NCBI GenBank assembly: GCA_947044365.1
Contig: OX345636.1
Coordinates: forward strand, 26,835,466-26,899,465
Length of the DNA: 64,000 bases
Source of the DNA: Petrosia ficiformis
Taxonomy: Eukaryota > Porifera > Demospongiae > Haplosclerida > Petrosiidae
Direction of reading: 5' to 3'
Below the pieces are notes generated by a model that was not told the DNA's origin, did no database searches, and saw only the letters and a program-made list of their open reading frames with translations. Numbering within the stretch: the stretch's first letter is position 1; every line of letters begins with the position of its first letter. The position numbers and the translations under genes are program-made. Shown here piece after piece: positions 58,401-64,000 of this stretch.

Positions 58401-61400
58401 AGTGTCAAAAATATATAAGCATCTGTAACAATGAATATCATGGCTTTTTCAACTTCTGTTGTATTGGAAATGATTGATGATTGGAGGTCTGATGAAGAGA
58501 CTAGTAACAATGAGAATGATATAGGTACATAATTATACATAAAACTAAATAAGAAAACAATAAACAATTACTATATTCAAATAATATTACATAATGGTCA
58601 TAACATATGAAGGAGTTCTTGTTGACCAATTAACGAGGGACTACATCCAACAATCTGTTCGTAAACCTCTAGCAGGAAGACCCCGTTCTTCATTAGAGAA
58701 TCAGCCTGAAAGACTAGATTGAAGAAAACATTTCCTTGCTAAAAGAACAGTAAAAGAGGAGTATGAATGTATACTTTGCAGCAAATCTACTAAGAGAAAG
58801 AGAACCCTTTACCATTGCAAAACATGCCAAGACCATCCCCCTTTATGCCCTATCCCTTGCTTTGAAAAGTACCACACAATAGTCTATATAAGGTCCCATA
58901 TCATATAAGTGACTCTCTAGTTACTAAACTGTACATTTACGTTATTTCTTTGGTTTAATGTTTAAAATTAACAAATACACAATGAATTACAACAATACTA
59001 TCAATTTTTCAAAGATTACTTACCTTGTAGCTGAATATTAGTCTCGCGTAGCCAGCCCATCCCTCTTCCGCTCTACGAGCGAGGGAAGGTCTGGTATATA
59101 GCTATTGTATGTCTTGTTCTGAGAGCCACCGGAAGTAACGCCGTGTTCAAGTACTGAAAGTAGGTGTGAAGCACCTACTAGCGAGAAAGTGTAGAGAAAA
59201 TGGATCCGGTGGAAAAGGCATTAGATGATGCAGTACGTTATTGTGGACTTCTTTATCTTAAGGATAAACAGATGGAGTCTATATTAACTTTTTTGGGTGG
59301 CAGGGATGTCTTCGTGTCTCTTCCAACTGGATATGGGAAATCTCTAATATATGGCATATTACCAGTTGCATTTGATTTCTTAAAAGGTATGTTCTGACGT
59401 CTGTGAGACTTGGCTATTAATATTATTATATAATTATATTATTATAAATTATATATAGGTTGTCAAGGTAGTATAGTGGTTTGTATTAGCCCTCTTACTG
59501 CAATAATGATTGAACAACGAGATAAGTTTGTCATGAAAGGTATAACAGCTGAATTTATTGGAGAGGCTCAAGTAGACCCCAAAGCAGTTACGAAAGTATT
59601 AAGTGGGAGTGTTCAGATAGTATTTATTAGCCCAGAATGCATTATAAATAATCCACATTTTCGAAATATGCTTCTTAGTAGACCATACAGAGAGAGAATG
59701 GTTGCCCTTGCTGTTGACGAAGCACACTGTGTTAAAACATGGTAAGTATTCAATAAGTACATAGTGTAGTTTAACTGATTATTTCTATCAATTTTTCATT
59801 GCAGGAGAGATCATTTTCGAGTATCATTTGCACAAATTGGAGAGCTAAGGAGTTTGCTTCCTTCCTTAACTCCTTCATGTCCATCATTTAATATTGAATC
59901 ATGTTCATATGAGCAAATAAATTTAATTTCATTTTTGATTTTCCGACCCAGCTCAGTTAATACTTTATCTGAGGTACGAGATGACTGCACAACTGATGAT
60001 GTTAATGCTGAGTAACTCTTCCGTACTACTCTTTTAACATTTTCCTGACTCCACGGGGATTCAATGTCAGTAGATTTAGTGCCAGATCGATGTTTGACAG
60101 TTACCTGTGATAAATAATAATTCACATTGAATAAACTATTTAGAAAACTTCATCTTACTGAAACAGAAGACTGACGGCTTGGTGTAGATGGTTGATCCAT
60201 CCGAGGCCTAGAAAACGTGTATGCTTGTGTTGGTTCATCATCATCATCAAATTCACCTAATTATAATAATTAGTTCAGTTACTGATGCATATAAGTATAT
60301 ATACATACCACAATTTTAACATACTAAACTGTTAGTCTAAAAAAACTAACCTTGGTCAGATCTCTTACTTCCAATTCGTATTTCAATCCTCTTTTCAATC
60401 ATATCAGCTACTTCCTTTTCTGTTCTATACAATTCTCTCTTGTAAGCATCTAGTTTATCTATCCTGCTGGTACACTTGTGGCATATATAGTCACCTTTCA
60501 CAAACGAAGTCCTACCCAGATCCTTTCCTAAATAATCTAAACTAATGGATTCTAAAAGTTTAACTGTACTTTTGGTAGCATCACCATGGAGTTTCTTTCA
60601 CTTTGCCTTCATAGATCACTTCGACAAATCAGTTTCACACAACCAACAAAATTGATGAGACATTTTCTCGCTAACACGTGCTTCACACCTACTTTCAGTA
60701 CTTGAACACAGCGTTACTTCCGGTGGCTCTCAGAACGAGACATACAATAGCTATATACCAGACCTTCCCTCGCTCGTAGAGCGGAAGAGGGATGGGCTGG
60801 CTACGCGAGACTAGCTGAATATCACTCTACATATCAATAACTGAAGTGATACAACCAGTCCTCATGTTTCCCAAAGGTCTATCAAACGTCAGAGAGTAGG
60901 AAAATGGCCTTACAAGACGTTACAGACTTAGAAAATACCCGCAAAAGCAGAGCGTCTGAAACGTTGACCTTTCTTTCTGACCACAGAAATTAATTTGGTA
61001 TTGGGGAATTACCCCACGAAAATTCATTAATTTTTTAATGGCACGCAACGAGTTCATATAAATCTACAATTGTGGTCACATGATGATGTCATCATTACAT
61101 CATAATAATACAGTAACCTGATTATATAATACATATCTAGGAATAGTAATTCCAAATTCATCCCTCTTTTTAAAATGTATAAAACACATTATAAAGTACA
61201 TACGTCTCCTGATAGATTTGAATAGTCACTATGATATACATAATTATATGATATACATAATTATATGATATACATAATTTTATTTATTACATAAATAATT
61301 CTCATCATTAATGATGTAGGAATGCCTATCAACAAATTCATGTTAATATACATACTTTTAAGTGATCTCTTTTAACATGTTACTGAATAATTATATATAA

Positions 61401-64000
61401 TTAATAATACATGTATCATATACTCTCAAACAGCTAAATATGATTAGTTTATCATACTTGATCGTTGTTCCTGGAATCTGAGAGTACTCAATTCTTGTGC
61501 CATTCCTTTGTTAAGATCCAACTGTAGTGTATATTTTCTTTCCAAACTGGACTCTGCAAGAAAACAAATCGGCTAATTAATATAGCAAAATTATATACAA
61601 TTTTATAAGGAAAATAGTTTTCAAAAGCACTGTGCATGTAATGGTTAAACCATCTTTTATTATCCTTAAGTGTTTTAATGTTGTGTGCGAGGTCAATAAA
61701 GAAGATTGGGATGAGTTAATGCATAAGCCAAACACCAGTACATTATATCATTGAGACCTTTATTATGTAACTTATCATAGTACAGTACAATATGTCCTTG
61801 TAGGAATTATTTTATCAATTGTAATTTTATCACCTTTTTCATGTCTCTTTTCCAGTTCCTCTTTCAAATCTATAATCTGTTGATCTCTTTGTTGCAGCTC
61901 TAATGTTAATGGCAACAATTTCTTCTCCACTACTTCTGCTGATTGTTTTGTTTCTTGAAACCTCTTCTCAGCTAATTGTACTGTTCTCTGTAATTTCTGA
62001 ATGGCTAAAAAGGAAATGTAATTTAAAATTCAATGTACTATTCTAAAGATAATTATCAATAATATAAATATCATACAATGATTATGTTATACATGTATAT
62101 AATAAATACCCATACATCCAAAAGTACATGCTATAATAGACTATATCAGCACCTTATGTATTACATACACACATGAATCATACATGAATGATTAATATAT
62201 TTCATAATTTCTAAATATTTAGTACTAAATGTTCATCATACCTGCATTGTTCTTGGCTCTCAGATCATCTAATTCCATTGCCAGTCCTCTATTGAGTTTC
62301 AGCAATGTTTCATAATTAGTAGACTCTGCAGGAACAAAAAGAATATGTGAAACACAAATGAAATAGTTTATTATATTATAAAAATTATGTTTTCCAAGTA
62401 GGCAAAATTCCGACTATTGCGATACAATTGCGTAATAGTTAATATTTTTCAGTGATAATATTAATGAGTAATATGAAAGAGTTCAGTTCATGACCTATAT
62501 ATAGTAACAGTATTATGTACTTAGCAAGTACTGTTTGCTAATACATAATTGGGGCAAGCCTGAGCGAGCCTCACATTAGGGAGTTGGTGGAGAATTATCG
62601 TATTTTCTATTAAACTGCTGTATATATGTGTATTGTACATGATTTCGTATGTTTTATTAAACCGTGAATGAATTTCAATTCCTTGTTAACTACACTGCAT
62701 GTATATGGAATGGATAGAGAAGAGAATTTGAAATGCAAGGGAAAATATGAGAAGGCTAAATAGATGCAGTAGTCACATTTGTCTGCTTCTCTATTTCTAA
62801 CACATTCCTTTTCTGGGGCATATTAATAATCTTATTACAACCCGACTACACTTGTCTCTGACCACCCTTCTAGGACACACCTAACAATGATTATCATTCT
62901 CTAGTTATTATTATATTATAGTGTCAAATCATAAAATATCAGTTACATCACTTATAATATAATATGCATGACTATAGATTCTGAATTTCTACTACTGCTT
63001 TGATGTTCCAGAAAAGACAACAAAATGTGTATATTAACTGCATTGATATCATATGGCATCATTTTGAGACCAAAGTGGCTAGGTATACAAATTATCACTC
63101 ATACCTATATTTTCATGTTTGTACAGAGATTCTGTCTTTTTCTCATTGTCATGTTCTGCTACTAATGATGTTGATATAATATCCTTGGAAAAAAAGGTAT
63201 TTTGCAATGGAAAATATGAAGCCAAAATTATACAACATTCATAGATATGCATGTGCATGAATTCACAGATACATGTCTACCTACTTCTTGTTTACTGATG
63301 TGCTCTGTATGGAGAGGTTTTGAAATCTCAGAGGTCTGCACACCAACATCTAGTTTCTCAATCTAAATGATATGTAAACGGATACATATACATAAATACA
63401 AATAGTGTATATAATTATAATGCATGTACGTATATGTACAGGGAAGTGAAAAATATTCAAAGCTACAAGTACCTACCTCTTCTTTACTGTGCTCTGTGTG
63501 GTGAGATTTTGAATTTTCAGAGGTGTCCTCAAGCATTGGAGATGTCGGTGTTGCAACCGCTTCTCCCTCTCTCTAAATGATATGTAAATGCATATACACA
63601 TGTACATAAAATGACAGATATAATTATGTTTACTTTACTGATACGATATGTGGAGAGATGATTTGATATATCACAGAACTTACCACAGGCATTGATATTG
63701 TCTGTGATGCAACATCATGGTTCTCTAATTCGAAGAGGAAGTCCACTCTAACCCCTTCACTATCTAGCTCCTCAAGTACAAGTAGATTCTTTAAATCTCG
63801 ATTGATAGAAGTGACAAAGAAAGGAAGGACAGCATATGTGATAATAATGCATTTTGGAGATATTCTACTTATAATGAGATTCAATGGCCAGGTAAATCTC
63901 TTTTGAAGAAATTCATTCCACTCAAAAACGCTTCGGCCTTCCCATGGACTTTCAAGATGAATTTTAAGCTTAGGTAGACCAACGGGATATTTTGGAGCAA
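37362..64000 (-). CDS. Large multi-exon coiled-coil/ankyrin-repeat gene (3' and 5' ends not resolved)
   Basis: Reading - strand from the right edge, exons join with compatible phases: 63684-64000 (unrecognised domain, continues outside), 63477-63572, 63285-63362, 63105-63183, 62242-62325, 61834-62004, 61458-61553, 58076-58204, 57025-57065, then 15 ankyrin exons: 56864-56962, 56606-56698, 56090-56188, 55442-55513, 54931-55023, 54049-54141, 52871-52969, 52330-52428, 51797-51895, 45898-45996, 40484-40555, 39326-39418, 39156-39248, 38021-38119, 37362-37460. All ankyrin exons are phase 0. The product looks cytoplasmic: charged linkers, coiled coil, then ankyrin repeats that would bind partner proteins. 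No kinase, death or NACHT domain was seen in the visible part. The introns are hosts to many transposons. It may be two adjacent genes, since the 40484-39156 exons duplicate 55442-54049. Confidence 0.7.
38021..38119 (-). CDS. Ankyrin exon b
   Basis: 99 bp, NKNTPLHWASQRGHSELITV, then LIAHGGNVEAQDM. A sister of exon a; the introns after both are also alike (37075-37255 and 37563-37745), showing a tandem duplication of about 490 bp or more. Confidence 0.82.
38838..39076. mobile_element. MITE, TGTGACC-type ends
   Basis: Left TGTGACCGTGGATGCCTGAA..TCAGTCATT and right AATGACTGATTTTCACATCC..ATGATCACA are inverted. The terminal TGTGACC/GATCACA motif is like the MITE at 25667. It lies in an intron of the ankyrin gene and has no coding capacity. 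Confidence 0.6.
39156..39248 (-). CDS. Ankyrin exon c
   Basis: 93 bp, 31 codons: DEALYVAMKMNYVDVIEGLL, then KNGANPNISDY. Paralog of 54049-54141. Confidence 0.8.
39326..39418 (-). CDS. Ankyrin exon d
   Basis: 93 bp: DKAVIEALSNNNHEDIEKSI, then KNGGNKKLQNL. Paralog of 54931-55023 (IEALAKNNHEDIEK). Only 77 bp of intron separate it from exon c. Confidence 0.8.
40484..40555 (-). CDS. Short ankyrin-cap exon e
   Basis: 72 bp, 24 codons: YGRTPFDRARGDEVIEATRK, then QQMK. A half repeat of the TPLDxA type. Paralog of 55442-55513, with the same KQQMK end. Confidence 0.75.
42468..44734 (-). mobile_element. hAT element 2, nested in hAT-1 coding sequence
   Basis: 2,267 bp. Termini TAGGGCTGGGCGATA and (right, inverted) TAGAGCTGGGCGATA. 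Perfect 8-bp duplication CTTGGTAC at 42460-42467 and 44735-44742. Subterminal regions are rich in CGATAG/ATCACGAT repeats. It interrupts a codon of hAT-1 transposase, so it inserted later. Confidence 0.93.
42712..44640 (-). pseudogene. hAT-2 transposase, one stop
   Basis: An intronless 642-codon frame from ATG 44640 to the stop at 42712-42714, broken only by TGA at 43527-43525; both halves are in the same frame. BED zinc finger near residues 70-97 (CKLCPKIL ... RFHLQNAH). RNase-H-like core: ALTTDMWTSR (Asp), AAVVTDNG (Asp), CFSHTLQLAVLKA, DVSTRWNSTYN. C-terminal dimerisation domain: LARKYLCIPATSVPSERAFS, NRKRACLLPDTVQMLVF. Length is normal for an animal hAT. The single stop suggests recent inactivation or an allelic defect. 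Confidence 0.88.
45898..45996 (-). CDS. Ankyrin exon f
   Basis: 99 bp: DKNTPLHLACMYGKADVVNI, then LLSHGAYVHAMNE. It lies alone between two large transposon-filled introns. Confidence 0.82.
46368..48730 (-). CDS. tnp2-like (CACTA/EnSpm) transposase, multi-exon
   Basis: Starts at ATG 48730 with an acidic, Ser-rich N-terminus. Approximate later blocks: 48165-48410 (ICNTDGVSIFNSW, LWYGEQKPPM), 47860-48115 (DLPAKALLMNMNQYNGKYAC, HCEHEGVPRT), 47620-47810 (KGIKGLSIFTLHKPF, GFVIDSMHNIYLGV), 47290-47575 (DLLAIRVPDTISRQPKSLED, KASEYRSWLLFYPLP), 47050-47215 (NCVRNWGPLWTHSCFPFESI, NGRLKEHFHGT), 46368-46990 (C-terminal part). These are hallmarks of the transposase family tnp2 found in plant CACTA and animal elements. 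No in-frame stop was seen in the main blocks, so the gene may be intact. Splice sites were read by eye; exon edges are uncertain by tens of bases. Confidence 0.72.
48731..48937. promoter_or_regulatory. Shared divergent promoter of the transposase and BEN genes
   Basis: 207 bp between the two start codons. Contains TATTACGTCATTAAA (CRE-like TACGTCA) and ATCACGTGATC (an E-box palindrome), then a GA run before the BEN start. Inference from arrangement. Confidence 0.45.
48938..50462 (+). CDS. BEN-domain protein of the transposon
   Basis: Exon 1 48938-49142 (MSSLRVLINQVAKAREVKFL; a short domain often placed before BEN) joins 49266 in phase. A basic stretch (RKRRCTSNKKNQ, KRPSKKK) meets a run of ten A at about 49385, after which the coding frame shifts by one to EAIEKENEPPLANSTL and a Pro/Ser-rich linker (to about 49666). 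Then come small exons near 49723-49839 and 49919-49965, the BEN exon 50022-50282 (GAVFTVEELARSNCTKVEGR, LDPKILHGIR), and the last exon 50354-50462 (WSEIVKKNLNLKCRDC), stop TGA 50460. BEN domains bind DNA or chromatin factors; here it likely supports transposition or repression. The A-run shift may be an error or a real break. Confidence 0.72.
51797..51895 (-). CDS. Ankyrin exon g
   Basis: 99 bp: NKRTPLHIASQRGNTDTLSL, then LIPHGADIHSVDE. An older relative of exons h and i; flanking introns also resemble theirs. Confidence 0.82.
52330..52428 (-). CDS. Ankyrin exon h
   Basis: 99 bp: NKQTALHIASQSGNTDTLRL, then LISHGGDIHAVDK. Identical in sequence to exon i. Confidence 0.82.
52871..52969 (-). CDS. 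Ankyrin exon i
   Basis: An identical copy of exon h, 541 bp away; both carry intact TATAG acceptor and GTAAAC donor signals. Confidence 0.82.
53317..53650. mobile_element. hAT-type MITE
   Basis: 334 bp. Ends TAGGGTTGGGCTATA and (inverted) TAGTGTTGGGCAATA. 8-bp duplication TTTTATAG / TTCTATAG with one mismatch. No coding capacity. Terminal motif related to the hAT-2 end (GGGCTGGGC). Confidence 0.78.
53663..53825. mobile_element. pogo/Tigger-type MITE
   Basis: Begins CAGTGGAACCATCTATTC and ends inverted ATAGAGGGGTTTCATTG, flanked by TA. This is the terminal signature of pogo-like Tc1/mariner elements. 163 bp, non-coding; it sits 12 bp from the hAT MITE. Confidence 0.75.
54049..54141 (-). CDS. 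Ankyrin exon j
   Basis: 93 bp: DEALYAAVIMNYTDGIEGLL, then MNGAESTFCYY. Paralog of exon c. Confidence 0.8.
54931..55023 (-). CDS. Ankyrin exon k
   Basis: 93 bp: DKTLIEALAKNNHEDIEKCI, then MNGGNVKLRNL. Paralog of exon d. Confidence 0.8.
55442..55513 (-). CDS. Short ankyrin-cap exon l
   Basis: 72 bp: WGNTPLDIDKGDKVAKALEK, then QQMK. Paralog of exon e. Confidence 0.76.
56090..56188 (-). CDS. Ankyrin exon m
   Basis: 99 bp: [20 protein letters not shown], then ILAHGGAVHTVNR. Similar to + strand exon 7652-7750. Confidence 0.82.
56606..56698 (-). CDS. Ankyrin exon n
   Basis: 93 bp: KTSLHCAVQKGNIEIINLLI, then SYGGDVHLRDS. Confidence 0.8.
56864..56962 (-). CDS. Ankyrin exon o (first ankyrin repeat of the protein)
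   Basis: 99 bp: DEELYRAVESNNIRDVEKLL, then KNNANPNSHHIFE. Typical N-terminal capping repeat. Confidence 0.8.
57025..57065 (-). CDS. Linker micro-exon
   Basis: 41 bp; completes the codon left by 58076-58204 and reads LDDSKKTDEQQKL into exon o. Phase match on both sides supports it. Confidence 0.65.
57240..57780. other. GC-richer insert in intron, unidentified
   Basis: Composition and codon-like texture differ from the flanking intron. A + strand frame at 57293-57589 (98 codons) has no recognised motif. Contains ATAGGGGTCAAACATTACAT and CTAGGGGTCAATGAG, a short direct repeat. Probably a transposon fragment. Confidence 0.35.
58076..58204 (-). CDS. Linker exon
   Basis: 129 bp, charged and Gln/Lys-rich: IEKSQKTSQLDDKRSQETSD and onward to KTKEQET. 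Phases 2 and 1 fit its neighbours. Its acceptor side (CCATTGAGAAA) resembles that of 61834-62004 (CCATTCAGAAA), suggesting exon duplication. Confidence 0.72.
58431..58908 (+). pseudogene. piggyBac transposase remnant
   Basis: 58431-58524: MNIMAFSTSVVLEMIDDWRS, an acidic N-terminus of piggyBac type. 58594-58908: LTRDYIQQSVRKPLAGRPRS, LENQPERLD, a TGA at 58720-58722, then the C-terminal cysteine-rich zinc-binding domain (YECILCSK, LYHCKTCQ, HPPLCPIPCFEKYH). The DDD catalytic region is missing between the two parts, so it is not functional. Confidence 0.7.
59200..59880 (+). pseudogene. RecQ-type DNA helicase, N-terminal part
   Basis: Exons 59200-59386, 59459-59741 and 59805 to about 59880, in phase. 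Motif I is FVSLPTGYGKSLIYG (Walker A), motif Ia SPLTAIMIEQ, motif II VDEAHCVKTW (DEAH box), then RDHFRVSFAQIGELRSLLP. Superfamily 2 helicases of the RecQ group unwind DNA with ATP. Motifs III-VI and the C-terminal domains are gone; sequence passes into the reverse strand of the other gene. Start is the first ATG after the terminus. Two exons have strong GTAAGT or GTATGT donors, so the gene was recently active. Confidence 0.78.
59880..60663 (-). pseudogene. Transposon zinc-finger protein, N-terminal part
   Basis: From ATG 60663: MSHQFCWLCETDLSK, two in-frame TGA codons at about 60616 and 60600, then a region ending GDYICHKCTSRIDKLDAYKR. Paired CxxC motifs (CWLC, CHKC) suggest a ZAD-like zinc-binding N-terminus. 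Exon 60351-60663 joins 60159-60254 (EFDDDDEPTQAYTF, STPSRQSSVS) and about 59880-60104 (VKRVVRKSYSALTSSVVQSS, KIKNEIKFICSYEHDSIL) in phase. Function unknown. The two TGA stand where tryptophan would fit the local pattern. 3' end deleted. Confidence 0.6.
61458..61553 (-). CDS. Coiled-coil exon 3
   Basis: 96 bp: SSLERKYTLQLDLNKGMAQE, then LSTLRFQEQRS. Heptad-like Leu pattern. Phases 2 in, 1 out. Confidence 0.72.
61834..62004 (-). CDS. Coiled-coil exon 2
   Basis: 171 bp: IQKLQRTVQLAEKRFQETKQ and onward to DLKEELEKRHEK. Strong predicted coiled coil, likely mediating dimer formation. Confidence 0.75.
62242..62325 (-). CDS. Coiled-coil exon 1
   Basis: 84 bp: STNYETLLKLNRGLAMELDD, then LRAKNNA. Resembles 61458-61553 (LNKGMAQELSTLR), so the coiled-coil exons are also internally duplicated. 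Confidence 0.72.
62326..63104. other. Intron, nothing recognised
   Basis: AT-rich; no repeat ends or coding signal seen. Confidence 0.4.
63105..63183 (-). CDS. Linker exon
   Basis: 79 bp: DIISTSLVAEHDNEKKTESL, then YKHENI. Phase 0 in, 1 out, fitting 62242-62325. Confidence 0.65.
63285..63362 (-). CDS. Linker exon with THISKQE end
   Basis: 78 bp: IEKLDVGVQTSEISKPLHTE, then HISKQE. Paralog of the next upstream exon (SKSHHTEHSKEE). Confidence 0.68.
63477..63572 (-). CDS. Linker exon
   Basis: 96 bp: REGEAVATPTSPMLEDTSEN, then SKSHHTEHSKEE. Thr/Ser/Glu-rich, probably unstructured. Confidence 0.68.
63684..64000 (-). CDS. N-terminal-side exon, unrecognised domain (runs off window)
   Basis: An open frame of about 105 codons to a GTAAGT donor, without stop. 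Contains GLPKLKIHLESPWEGRSVFE, WNEFLQKRFTWPLNLIISRI, then CIIITYAVLPFFVTSINRDL and EELDSEGVRVDFLFELENHD. Alternating hydrophobic strands and conserved-looking Trp suggest a folded alpha/beta domain, not a membrane segment, but no family is recognised. Confidence 0.6.

Larger units (their letters stand above)
59039..60813. mobile_element. Long-TIR element with RecQ helicase and zinc-finger gene (deleted copy)
   Basis: 1,775 bp. Inverted termini of about 136 bp (59039-59174 and 60678-60813), starting TAGTCTCGCGTAGCCAGC, with only two differences noted. Perfect 9-bp duplication GCTGAATAT at 59030-59038 and 60814-60822. Two genes start just inside the termini and point at each other; both lose their 3' ends at a junction near 59880. 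Long termini and a 9-bp duplication are reminiscent of Mutator-type elements, but no MULE transposase is present and the superfamily is unresolved. Confidence 0.85.
58263..61052 (+). mobile_element. piggyBac-like deletion derivative, split by nested element
   Basis: Inverted termini CTCGTTGCGTGCCA (58263-58276) and TGGCACGCAACGAG (61039-61052). Left flank TTAA, right TTCA, compatible with a decayed TTAA duplication. About 1 kb of its own sequence remains once the insertion 59039-60813 is removed. It keeps an N-terminal start and C-terminal end of transposase but lacks the catalytic middle. Confidence 0.7.

Noticed and set aside
41210..60620. TGA read as an amino acid in this genome
   Set aside because: Intact genes here (pol, gag, ankyrin exons) have no internal TGA; the stops fall only in decayed transposase or transposon genes.

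Overview
The window reads as an AT-rich, intron-rich, transposon-laden animal genome. Exons are short with GT-AG introns, the many ankyrin exons are about one repeat long, and the transposon families (hAT, piggyBac, MULE, CACTA-like, Tc1/pogo, tRNA-derived SINEs) are metazoan in style. The mix suggests an early-branching animal such as a demosponge. This is inference; nothing here fixes the species. No bacterial genes, RNA genes or CRISPR arrays were seen.

Left end (1-8.8 kb): a TATG/TACA simple repeat, then a + strand ankyrin-repeat gene (visible exons 814-912, 7274-7372, 7652-7750 and 8649 onward). One intron holds a young, complete 5,165-bp LTR retrotransposon (1446-6610) with a 5-bp target duplication. 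Its proteins are Ty3/gypsy-like, but integrase lies before reverse transcriptase, the order that defines Gmr1-like elements.

Middle (8.8-37 kb): no convincing intact gene. It holds three tRNA-Thr-derived SINE copies; a decayed 9-kb field (about 11.4-20.6 kb) in which a small-ORF block recurs; USP-like and MULE transposase relics; a Tc1/mariner relic; fragments of MCM7-like and ABCB-like genes; a 32-bp minisatellite with palindromic units; a truncated hAT; and several foldback elements.

Right part (37-64 kb): one long - strand gene with an unrecognised N-terminal exon at the window edge, charged linkers, coiled-coil exons and 15 ankyrin exons, all joined in matching phase. Two blocks are internal duplications, and a 541-bp exon-intron unit is repeated almost perfectly in tandem. 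Introns of this gene contain (a) a hAT element interrupted in its coding sequence by a second hAT with a perfect 8-bp target duplication; (b) an apparently near-complete CACTA/tnp2-like element that carries a divergent BEN-domain gene; (c) a piggyBac deletion derivative that hosts a 1.8-kb element with 136-bp inverted termini, a 9-bp target duplication and two convergent truncated genes, a RecQ-type helicase and a zinc-finger protein; and (d) small hAT and pogo MITEs.

Exon edges were set by reading splice signals and frame by eye. Family names come from recognised motifs, with no database search.
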